From assembly GCA_020631735.1 (NCBI GenBank), contig CM036225.1:64344662-64408661 (forward strand): 64,000 nt of DNA. The letters run 5' to 3'. The notes under the pieces are model-generated. The model made no database searches. It was given only the letters and a program-made list of their open reading frames with translations, and was not told the DNA's origin. Below, one piece after another: positions 20,739 through 33,100 of the stretch. The position numbers and the translations under genes are program-made. This DNA is from Saccharum officinarum (taxonomy: Eukaryota; Streptophyta; Magnoliopsida; Poales; Poaceae). How positions within the stretch are numbered: the first letter of the stretch is position 1; every line of letters begins with the position of its first letter.

Positions 20739-23616
20739 GTATATGTATATATTTGGTTTCCGTGAACGACGGTGTTGCACGTAGTATACGGTACTCCGTC
20801 GTCCGTCTTGTTCTTGTCCAGGGCCAGCTCTGCTCACATGCAGATGGCCCATTGCCTGGATTCAGTCTTGCTTCCATGATGGCTCAAAGATAACAACAGA
20901 GACAGACACCACTCCTGTCGGCGTGTCAGAGTGAGATGCATACATTCTAGCTACAAACCGATAGCATGGCTTTATCCATGGAGATCGCCCGGGACCAGGA
21001 AGGCTAATCTGTTGGACTACTACGTGTGTGCTTCAAGTCAAATGGACAGAGCATCTCCACTGGGTCTCTTATTCTTCTTTCCTTTTTGGACAGAGTATAT
21101 ATAACTTATAAGAGTGTTGCTGCAACAGATCGAGTCAATCAGTAGAAATCTGTTTTTCATTAAGAGAAAGAAATAAAATCTACAGCACCTCGGACGTTCA
21201 CCGGGGAGTTGCCAGCGTGCACCGATTAGGGCGAGCCAAAAAATATCTCGAGTGCCTTGGTCCCATCTATGTGTGATGAATGATTGAGAGGATCGAGGTT
21301 TTCCCTGTTGAGTTCATAAAATTCCGGTACGTCCTCAAAAACATGGGCAAGGCTCCATGCAGAAAAAACAAAAGTGCTGGTCCTCCTGAAGAAGAGACAG
21401 AGAGGCTCAACACCACTACCACAAGACCAAAGCAACTCAGCTTCCAGAAATAAGTCCTATTCCCTCCACAAAAGTCAAAGACTCAGCACAACTAGCAAAG
21501 TGATCAAATTTAGTCTTGAATGCACCTCCCCTTAACAAATGCACTCTTGTAAATGAATGCATACTCACCACATATGCGGTATGCCAACTCTTTAGGTACG
21601 TAAACACTGGGACGACGGGTAGAAGAAGCGATGAAGCGAGGGGTAGATGACAGCAATGGCTGCCCAACACGGCCGGCTCGCACAGTCGTCCCAGACCCAG
21701 GCCCAGCTAGCTACCGGCCGGACGATCGAGAGCAACTTGCATGTGTGTCTCTCGAAAGGCACCATTCCAAATGCCATCTTCTCCTTTAATTTCCGCGACA
21801 GCCGACAGCGAGCGAAAGGCCGGGAGGGCCGAGCCGGCCACCCACCAGAAAACAGGCCGCAGTTCGTGCATGCATGCATGGCGCCTCTTGGAGCCACAGA
21901 TGAGACTATGAGAGGTAGTAGCTGACAGACAGTGTGACAGCGCCAGGCATGCTGCTGCCATTACCGGAACGGCCGAACGAACGGGAAGGGGGAAGACGAA
22001 TTCGTTTGGCTTAGCGTCAGCCGTCACGGCACTGTAGTACATGCCGGCTGCGGCCCAACTACAATTCAAGTCCACCGCGCCGGCGCGCTGGTCTCGTGGC
22101 TCACCGGCGACCACGGGGATCAGACAGATTCAGACATCAGATCGAACGAGCTGATGAATGAGACCAAGGGTTAAAGAGGACGGGGTGCATAGTTTAATGC
22201 TACGGCGACGAGTGGGAATGGGATTCCGCCGGTGGGTTTCTGGAGCCGGTGACAATGCCATGGCGGTGACCGTGATCAGGACGCCCGGCCGGCCCGCGGG
22301 GGCGGGGGCCTGTTCAGTTCGTTTTTCGCGCGCTTGGCCAGGAACCGAGGAAACTGCATGCGGCAGCCAGCGGGTGTGACACTGACAGCAAGAGAGCTAC
22401 TGCCTACTGGATGTGGAAGGAAACCTTCTCCACTGTGCATTGGTCAGTAGATGTGGATGGAAACGTACTCCTAGCTGGGCCTGGAATTGTTAGCCTGATG
22501 CATGCAGCGACCACGCATGGCGTCTGAAACAGGGCATCAAGGGGGAGTGTCGGCAGCACTTGCAGCAATGGCGTCAGTCCCTGTCTGCCTGGTTGGGCGA
22601 TAGCCCGATAGCAGTTTGTTAAGTGTTTAATACATGTGGGATGATCATCGAAGATGCCAAGATGGTGTCTGCCAGCAACTGCAACAGCAACAGCAGCACA
22701 AGGGAGTTAGGCGTCCATCACCAAGGGTTTGGATCAACAGAGCCAGAGATGGATGGATGGCAAGATGGCAACGAACCTGGCTGACAACTGACGCGGCAAG
22801 GATGCAGCTGCAGCCTGCAGAGTGCTGCAAGTTCAGGTTTCAAGCAGAATCTCGTGGGAACAAGGTCACAGGATTACCTATTATTGATATTGACTGTGGT
22901 TGCTTCTTTTTGTTGGGCAATTTGGTTCACAAGGAACAATGGTCACCCTTTTTTTTCAGGTTCTCGGCTTTGGTTCTAGGCTCAATGACAATGCTCGAAA
23001 TGGATCATTGCAAAAATCAGATTCAAGAGGCATGCAAATTTATTGAACTAAATGTCATGCAGTTGTCTCTAGTTTAGAGCCTTGTAATATAAGTTTTAAC
23101 GTTGGGTGCTTTTATTTTTTTTTGTGTGGACTAATGCTTTCTTTTCGAAGAGGACGGGAACCGGAACTATTTTTCATTATTAAAAAAAAGGTCACACGAC
23201 TTGGTAGTTGTCAATTTTTTTTTTTTAAGGAAATGGTAGTTGTCAATTGTATCTTAACTTCTGTGAGAAATTGGGCCCAGTTCGGCCCGCGAGCCAGAAT
23301 TAACTGCAATGCAGGCTAGCACGCGCGTGCCCTGCTGGGCTATTTACTGCTTCCAAGTAAGCCCATTCAGCCAGCCAGACCAAAATGAATCGGGATTTTG
23401 TGTCATGCAGCGGCACCAGAGATATGAATGCACAGCCGGGGATGAAAACGAACCAAACGGGTGAAAAAACACCCCTCCCGTGTTTCCGTTCCTATATTGT
23501 TTTATAAGATCCAGGATCGAAAATGAAATCAGGATATACGGATATATGGAACCCAACTAATATGGACGGAGAGCTAGAAAATTAAATTGGGAACACGATC
23601 TAATATTAAGTATACA
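20739..23616. other. Intergenic, no gene recognised
   Basis: Low-copy-looking sequence with GC-rich patches at 21650-22110 and 22200-22380. The longest open frame (22634-23077, plus strand, 147 codons) begins with a CAG-repeat Gln run and shows no known domain. I do not support a gene here. Confidence 0.4.
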
Positions 23617-25872
23617 CTAGCAAATATGCTCGTGCGTTGTAACGGAGGAGAAAAAACTACGGGCATCCTAGCGCCCGATCGTCCGGCGTGAATGCCGCCG
23701 CGCCCCTTCCCAAACCGCTCGCCCCAGCAGAATCAGATCGGAACAGAATGGAATGGAATTGCGTCCACCGCGCCCCTGTCCTCTGTTCCCCACCGCGCCC
23801 GTCCTGTTCCCCAACGCAACCCCCTTCCCTTACCGCCCCTGTCCCAAAGAGCACGAAACACTTCAAGTGCAATATCGCAAACATATGGAAAAAAAACTAT
23901 GTAGTAGAACATCAAAAACATTTACTAACATCGAAAAACATGTACTGTAACAATGAAAATTATGCACTGCAACATCAAAAATTATGTATGCAGCATCTCA
24001 AACAGTAGTACTGCAACATCGCAAAATCAACCATGAAACATGAAAAATGGAAACATTCGAAAATCATCTGTTGCAATGACCCAAAAATCCCATTGCAACA
24101 TTCGAAAATCATTTGTCCCGAAAAAACACATTGCGACACGAAGGAATAGCAAAGGGCATACAAACAACAAGGGGATGGGTTCGAAGTGCAGGCTGGCCCA
24201 TCACCTTCGAGCTCGCTGGAGGGAGGAGGGAATAGGATCATAGAGCTCGCCGGAACCCTAGCCACTGCCACGTCCCTCAGATTTAGAGGAGGAGGAGGAG
24301 GAGGAGAAGGAGGAGGGCTCAGATCCAGAGAAGGACCGACCTATCTCGCCGGAGCCGCCGTCGTCGTCCTCGTCTCCGGTAGGGGGAGCAGGACCCGGGT
24401 CGCTGGGAGCACGAGGTCGCATGGAGGTCGCGGAAGGGGCAAGGGACAGAGGGAGGAAAGGAGCACGGGCGGGCGGGGGCGGCAGCGAGCTTGCGTGCGG
24501 CGCGCGGCGTCCCGTCTCGGGGACGGCCTGGAGAGCGGGCGGGCGGAGTGGGGGAGAGCGAGTGCGTGCGGGGGAGCGAGGGGATTGGTGCGTCTGGCCG
24601 CCCGGTTCATATCGAAAAAACTATCACTATTCATGAAAAATGAGGACCAAAATAACACTTACCTATTTATGTTTTTATCTATTTACACATTTTTAAAGCT
24701 ATACTTTATTTTAAGAAGACTATAGCGTCCATAATATATAAGCTAATGTTGGTAATAATATGATAATGTCTTAACATGTATCAAATTTAAATTACAATCT
24801 TGATAGATTTTTTCTCCTATTGCAAAGCACAAACTTATTTACTTATAAATAATTAAATATATCATAATTTTAACTTCATACTATCCATTCATTGTACAGT
24901 TCAATATCGAGTTCCAATGACTTTCTTTATTGACCCATAAAACTTTGTAATTCTATTTTTTTATTATCTATAGTTAACAAGGAGTTAATTGCTGACATGT
25001 CAAGGACTGACCTATTTGCTGATAATTACAATAAAAGAACAATCCTGATTTTCCACGTGGTAGCCCCTCATGTCTTTCAATGATACTTGCATAAAGTTTA
25101 GAGTCACATTTGTCTAGACTATAAACAGGACAACAAATTGTTCAAGATTTCATTTTACGGTCTGATTAATTAGACCATTGGCTATATCATGTTGTAATAA
25201 GATATAATTTGTTTGAATTTAAAACTACATCAATGATTTACCACATTAATAATTTAGTGGTGAAAATATCTATTTTATTATAAGAAAGAGGCCAAGTGCT
25301 CAAGTATCATAATATTTATTTATTATTAGTTTTTTATATTTATGGTGAAAATAAGAAAAACAGTAAATACAAATGGAGAAAGAATGTAACGGAAGACATT
25401 CGGTAAATAATAGATATAAGTTTGCTTGGTTTTTCTTTCCCAGCATCTCCGGCGAGCTTCCGTTACTTGCTTGTTTAATTTTCTATTGTAAAAATCTGAT
25501 AGGCAAAGTGCGGTGGTGGCCACGTCGGAGAGAGTAACGTCAGTTTTGGTCTCTGTTTTATCACCATACGAAAGGAAAATAATACGGCCAAATCCACTGC
25601 AATCGAATATTTAGATTAGGATTCTTATATTTAGCTTATTTGGAATCGTAGAGATCTATTCTAACTCGTATGAGCACGTATTATTATATAGATAAGTTGA
25701 GATCTATTCTAACTCGTATGAGTACGGATTATTATATAGATAAGTTTGGACGAAAAAAATCCTCCATTATCTGGTGGTTAGAGGAGGTAGACGAAAAAAA
25801 AGATGGACGAAAAACATGACCAGAATTTTGCCTCTTTATTATTAGAGGTATAGATATAGATATAGATATAGA
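23617..25872 (-). mobile_element. Non-autonomous Helitron, about 2.25 kb
   Basis: On the minus strand the 3' end reads a degenerate hairpin (CTCCGTTACAACGCACGAG), then CATATTTG and CTAG, followed by T. The 5' end, near 25854-25872, reads TCTATACCTCTAATAATAAAG after A, the usual TC start. Its exact base is blurred by a short GATATA repeat. Insertion between A and T fits Helitrons. No Rep or helicase is present. The interior holds GC-rich stretches at 23680-23840 and 24180-24600 that could be captured gene pieces, and an array of AACATCAAAAA-like words at 23890-24130. Confidence 0.7.
25651..25746. repeat. 48-bp tandem duplication within the Helitron
   Basis: Two adjacent 48-bp units start GAGATCTATTCTAACTCGTA and end TATAGATAAGTT. 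They differ at about two or three positions (GAGCACGTA versus GAGTACGGA). Confidence 0.9.
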
Positions 25873-26481
25873 TATATAAAGTCACGTAACAATATACACA
25901 TATGAAAATTTGTTTAATATTAACATGCATACCATGATTAGTAGGTTTATATTAACATAACACAATGAGGTATATCTGTTAGGCATATTCCACGTAAATT
26001 TTAAACGGGATAAATACAGGTTCCCTGTAACAACGGAATCCCGCAAAAACAAACAACACCTATATACGAAGGATAAAAGTAAAAAAAAAAACCTGACCGG
26101 ACTTCTTTACATCCCCATTCTTTCTCCCCCATTCTCCATCGAGAAGACAGCAAAAGAAGAGATTTCTTTCTACCCATTCTTCATCGAGAAAGACAACGAA
26201 AGAAGAGATTTATAGTTCTACCTCTGCCAAAAAAAAAGGATTTGGATTGAATCAAAATTTCTTAAATCTAACTAATTTTATAAAAAAATACTATGAACAT
26301 TTATAAATGTAAAATTAAATACATTTTATGATTAACTGAATGATATTTATTCAGTATTATAAATGTTAGTAGTATATTTTTTAAAAGACACCCCCAAGGC
26401 ATGTTACACGTTATTGTACCAGAATTATAAGCATCCTATACATTATACTTAAATCATATTAAGAAAAACAAGAACTAGTCC

Positions 26482-26595
26482 CCCTGTTCGACTGAGCTTA
26501 TCAGCACGGCTTATCAACCGTGGAACAGTGTTTTTCTCTCACAGCAAATCAGCCACAGCCGGCTTATAAGCCAAAAAACAGCCTGCCGAACAGGG
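26482..26595. mobile_element. Short MITE with CCCTGTTCG ends
   Basis: Ends CCCTGTTCG and CGAACAGGG are perfect inverted repeats. GAGCTTATCAG and GGCTTATAAGCC pair further in. The size is about 115 bp. No target duplication is evident. The surrounding 25873-27197 has no other gene; the part nearest 27197 is probably the kinase 3' untranslated region. Confidence 0.65.
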
Positions 26596-27197
26596 CCAGT
26601 ATATGAAAGGCCATGTGCCAAAAAAAATACAATCGAATTCAACGAGATATTTGTTCACTTTGGGTTAACTCTTAATCTTAATAGCTAATAAAGCAAGATC
26701 CTCATTCCAAACCGTCTATTTGTCACATGTGACCTGAATTCTGAAGTGGAATCATATCTGACATTTCTCTATATAACCCAGTTATAAGCTGATAATGTAC
26801 AACTAATTTACGCCAATAATGTATGTGCATACAAAACAAGGACAGTGGGGAGTGACAGCCTTACAGGTGCCTGAAATGTTATTTAGCTGAGCAACGGTAT
26901 CGAGTTCAGCGCCACGTCGACAAGAGACTCTGTCCACGGATAATGGTTCAAAATTGGTGAGCCAAAAAAGAACAAATGACACTATATTTCTTGAGCAAAC
27001 CATATGATTTCGCCATTACAAGGATCTTTACATGTACTCTACAAAAGCTATGACGACAACAACCGGCGACATCAGAAACAAGAATGGTCATTGACCATGC
27101 GAAGGGGTAGGGCAAGCAGGAGGCAGGGGTAACAGCAATCAGGGCCATATAATTGATGAGAGGCTTTAAATTAGAAGCGAATACAATTTGCATCCGT

Positions 27198-30100
27198 TTA
27201 GTGTCGTCTTGTATTTGAGCCCCGTATCGTGACACCATGCAAAAATTTGGTAAACCCAAGAAAGTTTAGTTTGCCGTCCGACTTTCTGATCCAGTCTTGC
27301 ACGATGGAGTAATGAGTCGGCGCGAGATTTAGTTCCTACACACAATGAAAGATGTCAGGGTACTTAATTATGCCCTAAATATAGGATGGAGAAAATAGGG
27401 TGATCTTCCACATGGATCCAAGTGTGCATGCTGAAAATGTTGATCCAAAGGATAAGCACATCCGCTGAATACAACAACAACAACAACATAGCCTTTTGTC
27501 CCAAGCACATCCGCTGAATACCTGTGCTAACTCCTCAACCGATATAACTCGGTTGCCCTCTTGTTCGAAGTGCTGAAAAGCTGTTCCAGCAATTTCTTCC
27601 CACCTTTCCAAAGCCTCGAGCTGGTATGGGCTGATTGCTGCAGCACAGAATTCTTCAAAGTCCATCTTTCTGTATGCAAGTGGTTCCAGCTGAGATAGAA
27701 ACATGAGAAGGTCAGTAACTTCAACCATCAATACAATAATTACTGGAAATAAAAATCGCAAGATGCAAAAGTTGTTCTAAAATAAAGGATTTAAGCAACA
27801 GGTCTGAAACATCACGGCATCAGCTCAAAATTGAGCATAAGGCATTGTTTCAATATTACAGTTAAAGATAATCATATGGAAATTTCCTATCGATATCCCT
27901 ACAGACGGATATGATGAGCATCACAATATAATCCTTTGCTTAGGGGCATAGTGATGAATCCTTACCGCATGCAAAAACTCAAGAACCCTTGATTCTCTCA
28001 TAGCATCAGTTAAGTATCTTGTCAGAGCCTGGTTACACCACAGGAGTTCAGAAGTTAGAACATGAACATAATGCACATAGGAGGACATCAGCAAGTGTTC
28101 TGCTTTTGACATGTCTTCATAATGATGAGGCAATCAGCAACAACAAATAACGTACCGTCCGAAAGTTGTCGAGTGATACAAACCCATCTCTGGGTTCAAG
28201 CAGCTTAAACTGCAATCTAAGATACAAAAGTTCATCCTCCCTTAAAGCCTTAGACAGTGCCTGTGACAAAGAAAGATTAAGTGTTACTACAATATAACTA
28301 CATTAATGAGTGGTACTTTGCTGGTTGTCAGTTACACTACAATTTGCCACTATGAACATATTTGTACTCATGACTTTTATGGAAGTCCATAATCGTTTTG
28401 GAGCACTATTAAGACCAGCAACACCAGCCTCTCATAATAAATTGAAAAGGTACAGGATCACAAAGTAAAATAAGATATAAACACCTAAAAATCATTGCAA
28501 AGGCATATAATATTAGTCTTAACACAAATGGAAACATACATCGCTCATGAACCCATCTTCTATAACTTCTACTGTTGGGAGGGTTAAACAGCCATCATGT
28601 GGCCTCTTTAGCACATCTACCGCATGTACATTTATCAAATGCATATTGCTGTATCAACAAAGATCGATGAAGAATAGAAAGAATGTTTACAAATACAGAA
28701 AAGGCCATGAAGTCTGTACTGCACCTTTAATGCCAAACGTTTAAGAGGAGTAGCACGAAGATATTGCTTAACTAATCTGAAAATAAGTATGTCCAATGGA
28801 ATCTGTCTTTGTTCATCTCGTAACCAAGGGTGAGCTGCAAACAGGTAAGGGAAAAGTAAATTCAACTTTTTTCTTTATCATATCATATAATGTTTTTAAC
28901 TAGCAGTACCTAAAAAATAGATGTTAATAAAACCTGCTTAAAGTACAAAAAGCGAAGTGAGATATTGTGATATCACAATCACGGGGCAACACAAAATACT
29001 CATATGTGGTGACTTACTCAGTGCTTGGACAGCAGTCATTCTTTTGCGGTAATCCTTGTTCAGAAATCTCTTCACAAAATCCTTAGCTTCAGCTGATACT
29101 GAAGGCCATGGTGAATCGTCAAAGTTGGGATCAGCCCTCAACACGGACCGGAAGATCCCAGATTCTGTCCTTGCCCAAAATGGCCTACTGCCACAGAGCA
29201 GAATGTATGTTATGACACCTATACTCCAAATGTCTGCTTCCATACTGTACGATCTGTGTAGAACCTCCGGAGCGACATAATATGCACTTCCAACAATATC
29301 ATTGAGCCTTTCATCTGCATTAGATAGCACAGAAAATACAAAATTAAGTATAAGATTGAGTTAACGAGTGAGCAGAAAAAAATGATTAACTGTAAACATT
29401 GATACTGTATTCCAACTTCCAAACGTAAAGAAACATGCACAAACAAATAGTCATGTACGAATGTATGCACTATTTATCTGGAATATAGACAAAATGACCC
29501 TAGCATGTATGCATGCTAAACAATTAAAATGCAAGACTAACAACCAGATGCTTTCTGCATAAATAAAACAAGATGCAATTTCCTTGGTTAGTTGTGTTCA
29601 GATTTTTCAAACTTTTTTATATTACTTTGCGCCTGCCAATCATCAAAATGCACTGCTTGTTCAGCACAAGAGCTAACTGGGACACACTACGAAGTAGAAC
29701 AAAGGTATGGAAAAGCAAAACCAGAACATAAAGTACATCCAGTCCAAACTTGCATGATGAAATCCTTGACCCTGAGCAACAAAAAGTGCTGAAACTAACA
29801 CCGTGTTGCCCGATTTCTAGCGTAAGAAGTTCACCTGAACTTAGGTTTATTAACAATCCGTGTTCAGACTGACACGTTTCCAAACGTTGTTATTTAAGCT
29901 GCTTACTGAGAAATTGTTGGAGTATGTGTTTAGGCCCATGTGGCTAAGGCCCATGTGGCCCATGTATGGAACCTATATAGCTACCCTTCTAGGGTTAGCC
30001 CTAATTGAGAGAAGAATTCCTCAAACATGGTATCAACAGCCTAGGGTTAGGTCCTCTCCTTTTCTCTCTCCCCTGCCCGCCGCCCCTGCCTGGCAGGGCC

Positions 30101-33100
30101 GCCGCCAGCCACTGGGGCGCCGCCGCCGGCTCCTCCCGCCATGGATGGCCGCACCCCACCTCCTCCCTCCCTCTACTCTTTTTTCCCCCCCCTTTCTTCC
30201 CCTTCCTGGGCGCAGGTCATCTCTGGCGCTGCCTCTCCCGCCGGCGCGCCGCCCAGGGATCCTCCAGCCGCCGCCGGCCGCCCCAGCCGCGCCCTTCCTC
30301 AAGCGGCGCCGGTACTAGGGGGTCTTCCTGGCTCCTCTGCCGCCATCTTCCCCTCCTCTGGCGCACCGTCCCACCACCCTGCTGCCCCTCCTGCTGCCTC
30401 CACCCGCCCGCCTCTTCCTGCCGCTCCTCCCGCCCTGGGGGCCGCCGCTGCAGCTCCTGGCATGGCCGGCGCCCTGGGAGCCGTGGCCCTCTCCTCTGGC
30501 TCGGGCGCGGATGCGGAGACTGCCGAGGGTGTTGTGGTCGCGGCTCTTCCTTCATCGGCGGCTCTCCCTTCCTCCTCCGTTCCACTGACCGGTGGTGGAG
30601 TCCAGCCGCACCACCCTGCTGCAACTCCTGGCGCGCCACTTCCATCACCATCCGGTGTCACCGCTGCCGCTCTCGGCCTCGCTCCAGGGCCGGACTCCGC
30701 ACTCGCTGCGGCCATCGTCGCTGCCCGGGCCGCCGCGGCGGAAGGGCAGGCCCGGGTGCGCGCGGCGGCCCTCATGTGGGAGCGCGAGCGCGACGCGGCC
30801 GACGCCCTTGCCCGTCAGATCGCCGAGGCCGAGCAGCTCCTCACCTCTCCCGCGGGCCCGGACGCCGGAGCCACCTCTGCCTCGCCGGGGCGCCGTGTGT
30901 CACACCCTGCCGTTCTCTGGCACGACCCGGCCGACCCGCTCGTGGCTCAGCTGCACTACCAGGCGGGGGGGGGGGGTTCAGAACATTCGTCTTCTCGTCC
31001 CGGTCGTCCTCGAGCCGGAGTCGCCCTCCTACGCCCGGTGGCGGGATCTGGTGCTTCTCACCCTTCGCCGCTATGCCCTCGACGACCACGTCCTCGTCGA
31101 GGCCTCGGTCTCCGTCCAGACGCCGTCGTGGTTCCGTCTCGACAGCATCGTCCTCTCCTGGATCCTGGGGACGATCTCTCTGGACCTCCACGACCTCGTC
31201 CGCACCTCCCCTGACGCGCGCTGGGCGTGGCTCGCGCTTGAGGGCCAGTTCCTGGGCAACGCCGAGGCCCGGGCTCTGCGTCTCGACGCGAGCTTCCGCA
31301 CCTTCGTCCAGGGAGACCTCTCTGTCGGCGAGTTCTGCCGTCGGATGAAGGGCATGGCTGACTCTCTGGGGGACCTTGGGTGGCCCGTCGAGGATCGCAT
31401 CTTGGTCCTCAACGTCCTCCGGGGGCTCAGCGACCGCTTCGCCCACCTACGGACGTGGATCACCCGCCAGCGGCCCTTCCCCACCTTCCTGGAGGTCCGT
31501 GACGATCTTGTCATGGAGGAGCTCACACAGGGCCCCCAGCCGGGATCCACCACTTCCGCGGGGTCCTCGTCCTCGACGGCCCTCGCTGCCTCTTCGCCGC
31601 GCCCGTCTGCTCCACCGCGGTCCACCGCTCCACCGCCACCGTTGTCTTTCGTGGGACCTCCTCCCTCCGGGCCGAGCGGAGGTGGGGGGGGTCGTGGCTC
31701 TCGTCGTCGCCGTGGAGGGGGCCGCGGTGGTGGCCGGGGCGGTCACCCCCAGGCTCCGGCACCGGCCGGGACCCATGGGGGGGCACCGTGGCCTACGTTC
31801 CAGAACCCGTGGTCCGGTCGCATCTCCATGTGGCCCTACCACGCCACCGGAGCCGACACTCGCCCACCAGTGGCCATGCTCACCGGAGCTCTTCCTGCTG
31901 GTCTTCCACCTGGCGCCTTCCCTACTACGCCGTGGGTTCCATCCTCCGGGACTCCACCGGGGGTCACCGGCTGGGATCAGGCGGCTCTAGCTCGCTCGTT
32001 CAGCACCATGGGCCTGACACCTCCAGTCGGACCCGAGTGGATCGCTGATTCGGGGGCCACCTACCACACTACTCCTGACCCCGGTATACTTTCGTCGCTT
32101 CACTCTCCCTCTTCCTCTCTTCCTTCGTCCATTATGGTCGCAAATGGCTCTTGTATTCCGGTCTCGTCTGTGGGTACCGCCGGTGCTCATGGCTCCTTTC
32201 GTCTTCCTGATGTTCTTGTTGCTCCTTCTATGGTTCATAATCTTCTTTCTATTCGACGTTTTACAGCTGACAATTCGTGTTCTGTGGAATTTGACTCTTC
32301 TGGTCTTACTGTAAAGGATTTGGCTTCCCGGCGTCCTCTGCTCCGATGTGACAGCACCGGGCCCCTTTACACTCTTCGCTTCCCGGCGGCTCCTTCGTCT
32401 TCTTCGCCGCCCGTTTTGTCAGCTGCCTTCGTCGCTTCTACTTCCTCTACTACATGGCACCGGCGCCTCGGCCATCCTGGACGTGATGCCCTGATACAGC
32501 TCAGTCGTAGCTCCGGTCTTCCATGTACTCGAGCTCATGATGAGCAACTGTGTCATGCGTGCCAATTGGGCCGACATGTTCGTCTTCCGTTTTCTAGTTC
32601 TACTTCCCATGCGGCCCGTATTTTTGATCTTGTACATTGCGACCTATGGACATCTCCTATTCTGAGTATTTCCGGTTATAAGTACTATCTTGTGGTTGTT
32701 GATGATTTTTCGCATTATTCATGGACTTTTCCTCTCCGTGCGAAGTCAGATACATTTACCACACTCCTTCACTTCTTTTCGTGGGTGTCTACACAGTTCG
32801 GCCTCCCCATCAAGGCCGTCCAGTGTGACAATGGTCGCGAGTTTGATAACTCCACCTCCCGCGATTTCTTCCTCTCACGGCGTTCAACTCCGCATGTCTT
32901 GTCCATACACCTCTTCGCAAAATGGCAAGGCTGAGCGGATGATTCGCACCATCAATGACACCGTGCGTACCCTTCTGTTTCAGGCCTCTCTTCCCGCTCG
33001 CTTTTGGGCTGAGGGCCTGCACACCTCCACCTACCTTCTTAACCGTCTTCCTTCCGCGGCCTGCCCCGCTCCCACTCCTCACCACGCCCTCTTCGGTACC

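Noticed and set aside
22634..23077. 147-codon open frame on the plus strand with a Gln run
   Set aside because: It starts in a CAG-repeat stretch, shows no domain or homology I know, and has no supporting start context or splice structure. It is likely a chance frame.
30217..31446. Long minus-strand and alternative plus-strand frames across the Copia gag
   Set aside because: They are shadows of the GC-rich gag-pol sequence. The retroelement domains are found only in the gag-pol registers.
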